33,411 bases of DNA, from positions 1 to 33,411 of the forward strand of contig JABUSW010000130.1 of NCBI GenBank assembly GCA_021443885.1, written 5' to 3'. Both the position numbers and the translations under genes were made by a program. The DNA comes from Blautia sp. Its GTDB lineage: Bacteria; Bacillota; Clostridia; Lachnospirales; Lachnospiraceae. Of this stretch, positions 24,934-33,411 are shown one piece after another. The notes under the pieces were generated by a model, which was given only the letters and a program-made list of their open reading frames with translations, made no database searches and was not told where the DNA came from. Within the stretch, counting starts at the first letter, position 1. Every line of letters starts with the position of its first letter.

Positions 24934-26652
24934 ATGTCAGCTTATGATATCCGCTATTATTTGTACAGGAGTAATCCTGTGATTTTGCGTAAGATCCGGG
25001 TTCCGGAGGAATATTCTGCCGGAGATCTGGCCTGTACGTTCTGCCTCGGAATGGGAATACCGGCTGCAGAGTACGAAATGTTGGATGATACAGGACAGAA
25101 GATTCCGGAACAGAAGAAACTGTCCGAACTTTTTGGAAGTGGAGAAGCATTTACTCCTGTTTCCGGGGTATGCAGGATATATCAGGACAGGAACAGGCTG
25201 GAAGCTACTTCTCTGACATTCTGCTTTGATGTGGAAAAGGAGAATCGTGATACGCCGAAAGCCCCTGCGGTATTATCCGGAGTGGGACCTCTGCTTCCAC
25301 AAAACGTGTTTCACATCGGGAATGTGAATGAGATTCTGGAAGCATTGCGGGATAAAGAAAGCTATACACATAGCAGTGGCGGCACTTTTTATAAAGGACA
25401 GCAGGCCCTGCATCTGAAAAAACTTCAGAATCTGGTTTATGCGCATTTTATACCGGATCAGGTTGTGGTTTTGAAGACCGAGATTGCGGTTCCGATTCAA
25501 ACAGTTCTGGAGAACCGGAATATGAATAATCTTCGGCATATGGCAGAGATTCACCATGTATATGCATATGAGAACAAGAAAGCGCAGTATATTTCTGCGC
25601 TGACCCACCGTCTGTCCGGGTTTAAGCCAAGGGATATCTTTCAGAAAATGAATATCCAGGAGTATCTCCATTTTGTGGAACTGGTGAGAACCGGCAAAGT
25701 GAAGTGCAGCAGCAATGAGGATTTGGAGTACCTATTCCCGGTCTTAAGTGCTTATGGTATGATCAGTATGTCCAGGAAGGCAGGTTTCTTTCTTGCAGCT
25801 CCCATCATGCAGAATTATGAGGAATGGTTTGACGGGGAAAAAGAAACAGAGTTTCGGATGAAGAAGCGCATGGAAGCGGTAATGATCGGATGCGGCTGCC
25901 TCTATGGAGTGTTCAGCCGGACACAGTGCAAAAAGGTGTTGGACACCCTGTATCCCGGAGAGGTATCGGATAAAGTATTCTGCACAGCCTGGGATAAAAG
26001 CGTCTATAAAACAGAGGCAATGGAACTGTTTTTGACAAACGAATTCGGGTGCGATGAACTGTATGCTTATGATTGTCATCTCTTTAATGAGCAGGAGGAG
26101 ATGCTGTACCTGAAGGCCATCATAGCAGATGAAACAGAAAGAAAAATGCCTGAGAAAGAATACTTTGATCGGTTAAGCCGGACCGGCATGGTGCCGCTTC
26201 CGGATGCTTTTTATGAACTGAAAAGATGTCTGGGTACGTATATCTATGAGGAAACGATCCTTAGCAAACGGGCTTATGAGGCAGTACTTTATCTGCGAAA
26301 AGGGTATTCCGTGGAAAAGGTGGAAGAATATGTAAGAGGTTATATCCGCCATTATTACTGGTATGACACGGAGGAGAAGAAGGCAAAAATGAGGGAAGCA
26401 TTAGCTGTGATCGCTGGAGAGGTTCCTCATATTCTGTATTATGGATATACCCCGGAGGAAGTAAAAGCAAATAATATCACGTCCAAAGCAGAGAAGGAAC
26501 TGGTCCGGCTGATCAAAGAGCAAAGGGCGGAAGAAAAGCGAAAAAAAGAGGAAGCTGAGCAAAGAAAGAGAGCTGCTGATGAGAAACGAAGAATGTCTTC
26601 CGCCAGAAAAACAGCTGCAAAAACAACAGGAAAGAGAGGAACGGGGAAATGA
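24934..26652 (+). CDS. Uncharacterised protein with pRiA4b ORF-3-like N-terminus, partner of SNF2 helicase
   Basis: The 572-residue soluble protein starts IRYYLYRSNPVILRKIRVPEEYSAGDL (residues 6-32, described), which resembles the plasmid pRiA4b ORF-3-like domain (IS1096 TnpR-like) seen in proteins of unknown role. The middle (about 130-500) is helical with no motif I recognise; YEEWFDGEKETEFRMKKRM and similar stretches are rich in charged residues. The last 65 residues are strongly basic and probably coiled or disordered (KRKKEEAEQRKRAADEKRR), suggesting nucleic-acid contact. The ribosome site TAGGAGA is at 24919-24925. Its stop overlaps the start of the SNF2 gene (ATGA), so the two products are translationally coupled and probably act together. 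Function unknown. Confidence 0.75.
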   Translation: MSAYDIRYYLYRSNPVILRKIRVPEEYSAGDLACTFCLGMGIPAAEYEMLDDTGQKIPEQKKLSELFGSGEAFTPVSGVCRIYQDRNRLEATSLTFCFDVEKENRDTPKAPAVLSGVGPLLPQNVFHIGNVNEILEALRDKESYTHSSGGTFYKGQQALHLKKLQNLVYAHFIPDQVVVLKTEIAVPIQTVLENRNMNNLRHMAEIHHVYAYENKKAQYISALTHRLSGFKPRDIFQKMNIQEYLHFVELVRTGKVKCSSNEDLEYLFPVLSAYGMISMSRKAGFFLAAPIMQNYEEWFDGEKETEFRMKKRMEAVMIGCGCLYGVFSRTQCKKVLDTLYPGEVSDKVFCTAWDKSVYKTEAMELFLTNEFGCDELYAYDCHLFNEQEEMLYLKAIIADETERKMPEKEYFDRLSRTGMVPLPDAFYELKRCLGTYIYEETILSKRAYEAVLYLRKGYSVEKVEEYVRGYIRHYYWYDTEEKKAKMREALAVIAGEVPHILYYGYTPEEVKANNITSKAEKELVRLIKEQRAEEKRKKEEAEQRKRAADEKRRMSSARKTAAKTTGKRGTGK

Positions 26653-29600
26653 GGATCCAACGATATTTCCGTGCATTTTCTCTGGAGGAGCTGTGCGCCG
26701 GAATGGAACTGGTACTATCCGGGGAAGGCAAGACTTCTTTTCGTACATTGAACCCGCAGGAGAGGGAGGCACTTTTTCCGGGATACGATTCGGAGTGTGA
26801 GATTCTGCAGCTGGTGATGGATTATTCCGTTTATCAAGGGAAAGAGAAGAAAAAACGGCAGGCCACAGTGTGGGTAGACGGGCATCAGGAGCTGGTTTTG
26901 AAAACCCGGTGCACCTGCCAGGAGTATCAGAAGGATTCCTACGGCTGCTCCCACACGGCAGCTGCATGGACAGCCTGGTATATCGAGCAGGAAGGGACCG
27001 GCTTTTTCTACGGGTCAGAACTGGAAACCAGGCTGAAGAACCTGGCAAGAGTAGAAGATCCATTTGCTCCGGGAGTGTTAAAACGGACAGACAGCAGGCT
27101 ACTGCCCTACCTTAAGGAGGACCGGGAGGAAAACACCCTTCCGGTCTGGGGAAAGAAAAAGGTTGCCAGAAAAGATCTCATTCATCTGGAATATGATATT
27201 TTTGCGGATCATGATTGTTATTACATGTCCTTGCGGGCCGGTGTGGATCGTAAATACGTGGTGAAGGATATCATCGGATTTGTACAGTGCTATTTGAATG
27301 AAGGCGTATATAACTTTGGGAAAACAGGCAGAGTTTTATCCGGAGAATTCTGTGACGGTTTTGCAAATGGTCTGATTGGCATCATTGCGGAAGCATATGA
27401 ACATATGAGGGATACATACAGAAATAAGGCATGTTTTGCTTACCAGGGGAATTCGAAAGATGCGCGCTATTTTGTGCTGGATGGTTATTATATGGGAAAA
27501 TTCCTGCGGCTTCTGGACGGGACGCATCTGGTATATGCGGACGGAAGGCAGGTTCCGGTAAGGCTTGACAGAAAAGGACTGGAGGCAACCCTGCGCAAGG
27601 TGGCAAATGGAGCCGTGTTCCAGGTAAAAACCATCAAGCTGGTTGCGGATGACGGCGTTTCTTTATATCTGGAAGATGCGAAAGGTATTTTTGCTGTGTC
27701 ATCCTTAGAACTGGGGCAGGATAGTTTTATCCGGAATGTGTTGTTTATCAAAGATCCGCTTTATATCCGGGAAGCAGATATTCCGGCTTTGTGCCAGAAC
27801 ATCCTTCCATTATTTGAAAAATACGGGCATGTCAACAGGAAAGGAATGGAACCGGGAAGCTATGAAAGGGAAGTACCGGAACAGGAACTGTATCTGGATA
27901 TCGAGAACAAGTCCTGTATTACCTGTGTCCCTTATTCTGTCTACAAGGAACCGGAAGCAAGATACCGGCTTTTTGATAACACATCAGGAGTTCAACAGAG
28001 AAATGGCGCGGTGGAAAATGGATATGCGAAAGAACTGATCGGCATGTTCCAGGAATATGATTCGGAGGAAGGCAGACTCTCGGCAGTTCTGGAAGATGAA
28101 GAGATGTATCAGTTCCTGCAGGAAACCCTGCCGCAGATGCAGGAGAAGGCAACGGTCTATATCACGGACCGCCTGAAGAAAATGAAGGTGCAGAATCTTC
28201 CGAAGCTGCAGGTGAAAATCAGCATGAAGTCCTCGGGACTCACCATGGATCTGAAAGGAACGGATCTGAGTAAACAGGAATTAGAAGAGATCCTGTCGAA
28301 TTATTCAGTAAAGCGAAAGTATTACCGATTGAAAAACGGGTCCTTTTTCAAGTTTGAAGAGGAAGATTCACAGCTATGGGATGCCATCGCAGACCTGTAC
28401 CGTCACCATGGGACAAAGGATGCGGCAATGTTGAAGCTTCCGCTGTATCGTGCAGCGTATCTGCAGGAAATGATGAAGGAACGGGAAGGCCTTCTGCTGG
28501 AAACAGACAGCCATTATCAGAACCTGATCCGGACCATGGGAGAAGAAGAGAATTCGTTGGTACCGGCCTCCCTTGCACCCGTGCTTCGCCCCTATCAGGA
28601 AGAGGGCTTCCACTGGATCAAACGGCTCAAATCCATTGGGTTTGGCGGGATTCTGGCAGACGATATGGGGCTTGGAAAAACATTGCAGGTATTATCCTTC
28701 CTGCTTTCGGAAAAACAATCCGGGAAATCCGGACGGGAGCTTCGGACATTGATCATATGCCCGGCTTCTCTGGTGTATAACTGGCAGAAAGAAATCATGC
28801 GCTTTACGCCGGAATTGACAAACGTGGTTGTAGCGGGAACCCAGGCAGCTCGTCAGCAGCTCATCGAGCAAAGCGGGGACGTGGATGTCTGGATCACCTC
28901 CTATGATCTGCTGAAGCGGGATGTTGCTTATTATGAAAACATTCCTTTTGCAAACGAGATCATAGACGAGGCACAATTTATCAAAAATCAGAATACCCAG
29001 GCGGCACAGTCTGTCCGCATTGTATCAGCGGACTTCCGCATGGCCCTTACCGGTACGCCCATCGAAAATCATCTGGGAGAGCTTTGGAGTATTCTGGATT
29101 ATCTGATGCCGGGATTTTTGTATACCTATACTGTTTTTCAAAAAGAATTTCAGACTCCCATCATGAACGATCAGGATGAAGGCAGCATGGACCGGCTGCG
29201 CCGTATGGTGCATCCCTTTATTCTTCGGCGACTGAAAAAGGATGTTCTGAAAGAGCTTCCGGAAAAACTGGAGGAAACCGTTCTGGTGAAGCTGGAGAAA
29301 GAACAGAAACAGCTCTACGATGCCTATGCGGCCAGACTGCGTCAGTCTCTGGCACAGAAGAGCGATGCAGAGTTCCGTTCCCAGAAGCTGGAGGTTCTGG
29401 CAGAGCTCACCAGGCTCCGGCAGCTGTGCTGCGATCCATCCCTTCTGATGGAGAACTACCATGGCGGCAGCGCAAAGCTGGATGCCTGCCTGGAACTGGT
29501 AGGACAGGCGGTGGAAGGCGGACACAAGGTGCTTTTGTTCTCACAGTTTACTTCCATGCTGGATATTATCTGTCAACGGTTGACGCAAGCAGGACACGCC

Positions 29601-29984
29601 TACTACCGGATCGACGGAAGTGTCAGCAAGGAGAAACGAATGGAGATGGTAGACAGCTTTGCTTATGACGAAGTACCGGTATTTTGCATATCCTTGAAGG
29701 CCGGCGGAACCGGACTGAACCTGACAGCAGCAGACATCGTTATTCATTACGATCCCTGGTGGAATCAGGCTGCCCAGAACCAGGCCACAGACCGCGCCCA
29801 CCGTATCGGCCAACAGCACAGCGTCAGTGTATATGAACTGATCGCAGGGGACACCATAGAAGAACAGATCCAGAATATCAAACAGGATAAGGCACAGTTG
29901 ATGGAAGACGTCCTCTCCGGAGAAAGGATCGCCTCCTCCTCTCTTAAGAGAGAAGAACTGCTCCAGCTGCTGGAGGAAATCTGA
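26649..29984 (+). CDS. SWIM zinc-finger SNF2-family helicase
   Basis: The 1111-residue protein is a DNA translocase of the bacterial SNF2 group. A SWIM zinc finger lies near the N-terminus (Cys88, Cys90, Cys100, His102 in CTCQEYQKDSYGCSH), followed by the SNF2 helicase-associated region (about 150-620). The ATPase core has Walker A DDMGLGKT with Lys677, the DEAQ box at 773-776 and LTGTPIENHLGELWSIL. The C-terminal helicase lobe contains LLFSQFTSMLDII, SLKAGGTGLNLTAA and ATDRAHRIGQ. Length and order match widespread Firmicute homologues of unclear role in DNA repair, transcription or phage defence. It overlaps the preceding gene by 4 nt. No nuclease or methylase is adjacent. Confidence 0.93.
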   Translation: MRIQRYFRAFSLEELCAGMELVLSGEGKTSFRTLNPQEREALFPGYDSECEILQLVMDYSVYQGKEKKKRQATVWVDGHQELVLKTRCTCQEYQKDSYGCSHTAAAWTAWYIEQEGTGFFYGSELETRLKNLARVEDPFAPGVLKRTDSRLLPYLKEDREENTLPVWGKKKVARKDLIHLEYDIFADHDCYYMSLRAGVDRKYVVKDIIGFVQCYLNEGVYNFGKTGRVLSGEFCDGFANGLIGIIAEAYEHMRDTYRNKACFAYQGNSKDARYFVLDGYYMGKFLRLLDGTHLVYADGRQVPVRLDRKGLEATLRKVANGAVFQVKTIKLVADDGVSLYLEDAKGIFAVSSLELGQDSFIRNVLFIKDPLYIREADIPALCQNILPLFEKYGHVNRKGMEPGSYEREVPEQELYLDIENKSCITCVPYSVYKEPEARYRLFDNTSGVQQRNGAVENGYAKELIGMFQEYDSEEGRLSAVLEDEEMYQFLQETLPQMQEKATVYITDRLKKMKVQNLPKLQVKISMKSSGLTMDLKGTDLSKQELEEILSNYSVKRKYYRLKNGSFFKFEEEDSQLWDAIADLYRHHGTKDAAMLKLPLYRAAYLQEMMKEREGLLLETDSHYQNLIRTMGEEENSLVPASLAPVLRPYQEEGFHWIKRLKSIGFGGILADDMGLGKTLQVLSFLLSEKQSGKSGRELRTLIICPASLVYNWQKEIMRFTPELTNVVVAGTQAARQQLIEQSGDVDVWITSYDLLKRDVAYYENIPFANEIIDEAQFIKNQNTQAAQSVRIVSADFRMALTGTPIENHLGELWSILDYLMPGFLYTYTVFQKEFQTPIMNDQDEGSMDRLRRMVHPFILRRLKKDVLKELPEKLEETVLVKLEKEQKQLYDAYAARLRQSLAQKSDAEFRSQKLEVLAELTRLRQLCCDPSLLMENYHGGSAKLDACLELVGQAVEGGHKVLLFSQFTSMLDIICQRLTQAGHAYYRIDGSVSKEKRMEMVDSFAYDEVPVFCISLKAGGTGLNLTAADIVIHYDPWWNQAAQNQATDRAHRIGQQHSVSVYELIAGDTIEEQIQNIKQDKAQLMEDVLSGERIASSSLKREELLQLLEEI

Positions 29985-30068
29985 TAGACCCATTGCGAAG
30001 AAACAGATGTGCAAACCATAGCCGCAGGGTACTGACGGTAATTATTATGTGTAAAATGATGCAGCGAC

Positions 30069-30140
30069 GCATATATTTTGGGATAAAAATATGCGACGCT
30101 GCATATATTTTGAGATAAAAATATGCACTAATGCATATTT
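30069..30140 (+). repeat. Tandem AT-rich palindromes upstream of the DUF4143 ATPase
   Basis: Two 32-bp units (30069-30100 and 30101-30132) differ at few positions, and a third begins at 30133. Each holds an imperfect palindrome, GCATATATTTT facing AAAAATATGC. They lie just before the -35 box of the ATPase gene and look like a multi-site operator for a repressor or nucleoid protein. A tandem duplication of neutral DNA is the alternative. Confidence 0.72.
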
Positions 30141-30153
30141 TTCGATGTTAATG

Positions 30154-30182
30154 TTGAAACTTAAGGCAGAAGCAGTTATATT
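30154..30182 (+). promoter_or_regulatory. Promoter of the DUF4143 ATPase gene
   Basis: TTGAAA at 30154-30159 and TATATT at 30177-30182 are 17 nt apart, about 14 nt after the palindrome array. Transcription would start near 30189, leaving a short leader with the ribosome site. Confidence 0.65.
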
Positions 30183-30210
30183 AAGGATATACAAAATGAG
30201 GGGGGAAGAC

Positions 30211-31539
30211 ATGCTCAAGAGAAAATACATGGATCAACTGGTAAGCTGGTTTCAAAACGAAGAGAAGAAAGCATTGGTGATATGCGGTGCAAGACAGGTT
30301 GGAAAAACGTATCTGGTTGAGATGTTTGCGAAAGAATACTATGCATCCTTTATAGAGATTAATTTCATCGAGAATCCTTCTCTGATCACTTTGTTTGATG
30401 GTAACCTGTCTGTTGAAAACATACTGGCAGGGATTGCGCTGTATCTTCCGGGAAATACAATTGTTCCCAGAAAAACCATATTGTTTCTCGACGAAATTCA
30501 GGAATGCCCGAAAGCTATAACAGCATTAAAGTTTTTGACCAAAAGTGATATCATTGACGTAATCGCCTCCGGCTCCGCGTTGGGAATGTCTTATAACAGA
30601 GTCACTTCGTTCCCTGTGGGTGCAGTTGAATATATTGACATGGCGGCGTTGGATTTCCGGGAGTTCCTTTGGGCTCTGGGAATCAGTGAAGAAACCATCC
30701 ATACTGTGAAAACCTTTTTTGATGAAATAAAGGAAGTGCCGGATGCAATACACCGGCAAATGATGCGATACCTGAAACAATACATGGTTATTGGCGGCAT
30801 GCCGGAAGCTGTAAATGCATTTGTTAACAATAATTATGACTACTACAAGGCAGACCTTGTACAGAGAAGAATTATAAGGGATTACATTGCAGACATCGCA
30901 CGCTTTGCCAGACCGGAAATAAAGATCAAGGCAGAAGCATGTTACAAATCCATACCAAACCAGCTCAGCAAAGAGAATCACAAGTTTCAATATAGTCAGG
31001 TGGAGAAAAAGGGGACTGCACGTAAATTTGAAACCAGCGTGGACTGGCTGCTGAATGCAAACATGGCTTTTGCAGTGAATAACGTATCGTTTATCGAATA
31101 TCCATTGGAGGCACATATTATTGACAATAGCGTCCGGCTCTATCCAAATGACATTGGTCTGCTGATTGGAACTTATGATTTCGGTGTGAAAAAACTCCTG
31201 GTTGATGATGAATACGATGAAAAAACAACAAACATTATTTTGAAGACGGCAAAAGGCGGCCTGTATGAGGCATTGATTGCGGATATTCTTATGAAAAATG
31301 GACACAGGCAATTGTTCTTCTATCGAAATGAATCCGGAACTGCAGAATTGGAATTCCTGCTTGAAAACACGGAAGGGATTATCCCCATTGAAGTAAAGGC
31401 CGGACGGAAAAGAAGCCGTACTTTGAATAATGTTTTGGAAAAAGAAGATGTGTACCGCGGTGTAAAACTCGCTTCGCAGAATGTAGGAATCGCAGGGAAG
31501 AAACTCACACTGCCCTTATACATGACAATGTTCCTGTGA
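30211..31539 (+). CDS. AAA ATPase with C-terminal DUF4143
   Basis: The 442-residue protein has an N-terminal AAA_14-type ATPase (Walker A GARQVGKT at 26-33, Walker B ILFLDEIQECP) and a C-terminal DUF4143. The latter ends with an ELEFLL...IPIEVKAG stretch like the core of PD-(D/E)XK nucleases, though activity is unproven. Such proteins are common, often multi-copy and mobile-like accessory genes of unknown role in gut bacteria. The start at 30211 follows a strong AGGGGGGAAG; the open frame to 30091 overlaps the promoter and palindromes. It stands alone, with its own regulated promoter, between the SNF2 operon and a repeat-rich gap, as expected for an acquired gene. Confidence 0.9.
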   Translation: MLKRKYMDQLVSWFQNEEKKALVICGARQVGKTYLVEMFAKEYYASFIEINFIENPSLITLFDGNLSVENILAGIALYLPGNTIVPRKTILFLDEIQECPKAITALKFLTKSDIIDVIASGSALGMSYNRVTSFPVGAVEYIDMAALDFREFLWALGISEETIHTVKTFFDEIKEVPDAIHRQMMRYLKQYMVIGGMPEAVNAFVNNNYDYYKADLVQRRIIRDYIADIARFARPEIKIKAEACYKSIPNQLSKENHKFQYSQVEKKGTARKFETSVDWLLNANMAFAVNNVSFIEYPLEAHIIDNSVRLYPNDIGLLIGTYDFGVKKLLVDDEYDEKTTNIILKTAKGGLYEALIADILMKNGHRQLFFYRNESGTAELEFLLENTEGIIPIEVKAGRKRSRTLNNVLEKEDVYRGVKLASQNVGIAGKKLTLPLYMTMFL

Positions 31540-31747
31540 CCTCTTTGCAGGTGCTTTTTCCTTGTAATCCGATATTCCCGGTAGTATAATTGTGAGAGCT
31601 GCTTTGCAGCGAAACAATCCGTAAGCACCTTTGACACCCTGGTACCTCGTTTCTTAAATAACTGGACCAAATGATTGCCTGATTTCCCGATAGTATCATT
31701 CAAAATGCCTCGCCATTGGTACAGTTGCTTGTTTACAGCAATAGACA
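31540..31747. other. Non-coding gap with imperfect direct repeats, possible relic sequence
   Basis: No credible gene start or ribosome site is present on either strand. A phrase GATATTCCCGGTAGTATAAT at 31569-31588 recurs as GATTTCCCGATAGTATCATT at 31681-31700. A reading frame on the minus strand stays open through this stretch, but it runs on into the DUF4143 gene and shows no domain I recognise. It may be a degraded insertion or part of the adjacent repeat element. Confidence 0.35.
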
Positions 31748-31899
31748 GCCTGACGACTGCAGGTGTATGGAAAAGCAAACCCTCTGAGGCCGCCGGCGCT
31801 TGGCGAATTCGAGGGTTACCGAAGAATGAGCCTAGCGTCCGCTGCGAGACGAAGGGAGCGGGAGCGTGTTTGCGGTACATACACCTGCAGCCGTCAGGC
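31748..31899 (+). repeat. 152-nt imperfect palindrome, candidate structured RNA or miniature mobile element
   Basis: The 22-nt left arm at 31748-31769 is complementary to the right arm at 31878-31899 at 21 of 22 positions. Inside, GCAAAC at 31775-31780 pairs with GTTTGC at 31868-31873, and two further hairpins are possible: ACCCTC at 31779-31784 with GAGGGT at 31811-31816, and CCGCT at 31839-31843 with AGCGG at 31857-31861. The base composition inside is clearly more G+C rich than the DNA before it. It could be a MITE-like element or the leader RNA of the methyltransferase-hslO unit. Confidence 0.7.
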
Positions 31900-31965
31900 G
31901 TTTCGTTTGAGGATAATGTACGACAGCCGTCAGGCGTTTCGTTTGAGGATGATGTACAACAGCCG
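31888..31965 (+). repeat. 36-bp direct tandem repeat (two copies and a partial third)
   Basis: Units begin at 31888, 31924 and 31960, each opening with CAGCCG; the first two share CAGCCGTCAGGCGTTTCGTT and differ at only two positions over 36. The first unit contains the right arm end of the palindrome, so the repeat seems to have arisen by duplication of that arm. The frame through it is open, but I see no protein family. Confidence 0.8.
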
Positions 31966-31999
31966 AAGTCCAGCGTCTTGACAGGAAAGGAGTAAAGCT

Positions 32000-32794
32000 A
32001 TGGATGCATACAGCGATTTTGCCAGAGTCTACGACCTCTTCATGGACAATGTAGATTATGAGGGATGGGCCCAATACATCCGGTCCATATTCGAAGAATA
32101 CAAAATCCACGACGGCCTGGTTCTGGACCTGGGCTGTGGAACCGGAACCATGACAGAACTCCTCTCTGGTGCCGGATATGACATGATCGGGGTAGACAAC
32201 TCCCGGGAAATGCTGGCCATCGCCATGGAAAAGCAGACTGCCGCCCGGGAGAAAGCCTCTGCGCTTCTGGTGGATTCCGAAAAACATGTCCACGAAATCC
32301 TGTATCTCTGCCAGGAAATGCAGGAGTTCGAGCTATACGGAACCGTGGCAGCTGTGGTCAGCGTCTGTGACTGCATCAATTACGTGACGGAAAAAGAAGA
32401 CCTGCAGGAAGTATTCCGGCTGGTCAATAACTACCTGGATCCGGGAGGGATCTTCCTTTTCGATATCAATACCGAATACAAGTATAGCGAACTCTTAGGC
32501 TGCTCCACCATTGCAGAAAACCGCGAAGAGGGGAGCTTTATCTGGGAAAACGATTATGATCCCGATACAAAGATCAATATATATGAACTGACCCTGTTCC
32601 TGCCAAGAGAAGACGGCTTGTACGAAAAGACAGAAGAGCTCCATTATCAGAGAGCCTATTCCCAAAGCGAAATTGAACAGATGATCAAAACTGCAGGGAT
32701 GGAACTGCTGGCTGTGTATGATGCGTACACCAAAGAGCCGCCCCGGCAGGACAGCGAACGACTGACGTTTATTGCAAGAGAACATGGGAAATAA
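32000..32794 (+). CDS. Class I SAM-dependent methyltransferase
   Basis: The 264-residue cytoplasmic enzyme has the Rossmann SAM-binding motif I VLDLGCGTGTMTELL (about residues 38-52), an acidic end of strand 2 in MIGVDNSREML, and post-motif I elements SVCDCINYV and DPGGIFLFDIN. The substrate is not evident; relatives are annotated as general methyltransferase domain 25/11 proteins. The ribosome site AGGAAAGGAG is at 31981-31990. It is followed 21 nt later by hslO and is probably cotranscribed with it; this neighbourhood suggests a housekeeping rather than a mobile gene. Confidence 0.92.
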   Translation: MDAYSDFARVYDLFMDNVDYEGWAQYIRSIFEEYKIHDGLVLDLGCGTGTMTELLSGAGYDMIGVDNSREMLAIAMEKQTAAREKASALLVDSEKHVHEILYLCQEMQEFELYGTVAAVVSVCDCINYVTEKEDLQEVFRLVNNYLDPGGIFLFDINTEYKYSELLGCSTIAENREEGSFIWENDYDPDTKINIYELTLFLPREDGLYEKTEELHYQRAYSQSEIEQMIKTAGMELLAVYDAYTKEPPRQDSERLTFIAREHGK

Positions 32795-32815
32795 ATAGAT
32801 ATAGAGGGAATCAAT

Positions 32816-33411
32816 ATGAGTGATTATATCGTAAGAGCAATGGCTGCCAACAACCAGATCCGGGCCTTCGCAGCTGTTACAAAAGAAGTGGTTGAGGCTG
32901 CCAGAGCAGCACATAATACCAGCCCGGTTGCAACCGCAGCACTTGGCCGTCTTCTGACCGGCGGTGCCATGATGGGCGTAATGATGAAAGGGGAAAAAGA
33001 TATCCTGACCCTTCAGGTCAAAGCAGGAGGTCCGCTGCAGGGAATTACCGTAACGGCAGATTCACAGGGCAGAGTCAAAGGATACGTAGGGAATCCGGAT
33101 GTTATTCTTCCTGCAAATTCCAAAGGAAAGCTGGATGTAGCGGGTGCAGTAGGTGTTGGATTCATGAATATCATCAAAGATATGGGGTTAAAAGAACCAT
33201 ATATCGGACAGACAGTACTGCAGACCAGTGAGATCGCAGAAGATCTGACTTATTATTTTGCAACCAGCGAACAGGTTCCTTCTGCCGTAGGATTAGGTGT
33301 ATTGATGAACAAAGACAATACGGTTCGTCAGGCTGGTGGCTTTATCGTACAGTTAATGCCTTTCGCAGAAGAAAGTGTCATTGCGAAGCTGGAAGAAAAT
33401 GTCGCAGGAAT
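32816..33411 (+). CDS. hslO: Redox-regulated chaperone Hsp33 (partial, cut by window end)
   Basis: The visible 198 residues start MSDYIVRAMAANNQIRAFAA and match the N-terminal domain of Hsp33: ALGRLLTGGAMMGVMMKG, ILTLQVKAGGPLQGITVTAD and GRVKGYVGNPDV. Hsp33 holds unfolding proteins during oxidative stress and is switched on when its C-terminal zinc cysteines (CxC and CxxC) are oxidised; those lie beyond the window. GAGGGA at 32804-32809 serves as ribosome site. The next motif SEQVPSAVGLGVL confirms the frame to the end. It follows the methyltransferase gene closely. Confidence 0.96.
   Translation, partial: MSDYIVRAMAANNQIRAFAAVTKEVVEAARAAHNTSPVATAALGRLLTGGAMMGVMMKGEKDILTLQVKAGGPLQGITVTADSQGRVKGYVGNPDVILPANSKGKLDVAGAVGVGFMNIIKDMGLKEPYIGQTVLQTSEIAEDLTYYFATSEQVPSAVGLGVLMNKDNTVRQAGGFIVQLMPFAEESVIAKLEENVAG

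Noticed and set aside
31320-31880. Minus-strand frame of 186 codons that could be a transposase or phage relic.
   Set aside because: A third of it is antisense to the DUF4143 gene, and I recognise no transposase motif in the rest; listed only as a possible relic.
31888-31965. CRISPR array start, because of 36-bp units.
   Set aside because: The units abut directly without spacers and only two and a fraction are present.
31675-31995. Plus-strand frame of 106 codons encoding a 12-residue repeat through the 36-bp tandem units.
   Set aside because: No ribosome site, the frame coincides with a palindromic repeat element, and the open frame follows from a repeat length divisible by three.

Overview
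The window looks like a chromosomal segment of a gut-type Firmicute, most likely a Lachnospiraceae member. The reasons are strong AGGAGG-like ribosome sites, sigma-A type promoters (TTGACA-N17-TATAGT), a CIRCE operator, several TTG starts, a DUF4250 protein and YesM/YesN-type regulation. The species cannot be fixed from sequence alone. Every gene I can support reads on the + strand.

Layout. (1) 1-2811: the end of a rhamnose-type ABC importer cluster, with two RbsC-like permeases (the first partial), a sugar-binding protein and the L-rhamnose mutarotase RhaM. (2) 3000-5854: a stand-alone citrate synthase and a MATE exporter. (3) 5931-7864: a GH32 beta-fructosidase followed by a decayed C-terminal fragment of a sugar-binding protein. 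(4) 7845-10557: the HrcA/CIRCE-marked chaperone gene clpB. (5) 10790-24564: a roughly 14 kb catabolic island holding a type-B carboxylesterase, a YesM/YesN-like two-component system, an LplB/YtcP-like sugar importer (two permeases and a binding protein, no ATPase), a glycyl-radical activating enzyme with its glycyl radical enzyme (GRE), a protein that seems to carry three NTF2/SnoaL-like modules, and a second esterase. (6) 24575-29984: a DUF4250 mini-protein, an uncharacterised pRiA4b-ORF3-like protein and, overlapping it by 4 nt, a SWIM-SNF2 helicase. (7) 30211-31539: a DUF4143 ATPase behind tandem AT-rich palindromes. (8) 31540-31999: a repeat-rich non-coding stretch. (9) 32000-33411: a SAM methyltransferase and the start of hslO (Hsp33).

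The island in (5) is the best candidate for an undescribed system. The GRE has the full catalytic signature (Cys441, Gly773) but reads GCID where characterised eliminase-type GREs carry GCxE. Two promoter regions, before the carboxylesterase and before the importer, share the same architecture: TCCTAT-N15-TCCTAT-N20-TAYACT. I read this as the probable binding site of the YesN-like regulator, which would tie regulator, transporter and enzymes together. A working model is that an acylated, probably glycosidic compound is imported, de-esterified, and then opened or dehydrated by the GRE. The substrate is unknown.

Outside coding regions I found a 69-nt element present twice (2405-2473 and 24745-24812, about 56 of 69 positions alike, both able to fold), a 152-nt near-palindrome followed by 36-bp tandem repeats at 31748-31970, and 32-bp tandem palindromes at 30069-30140.
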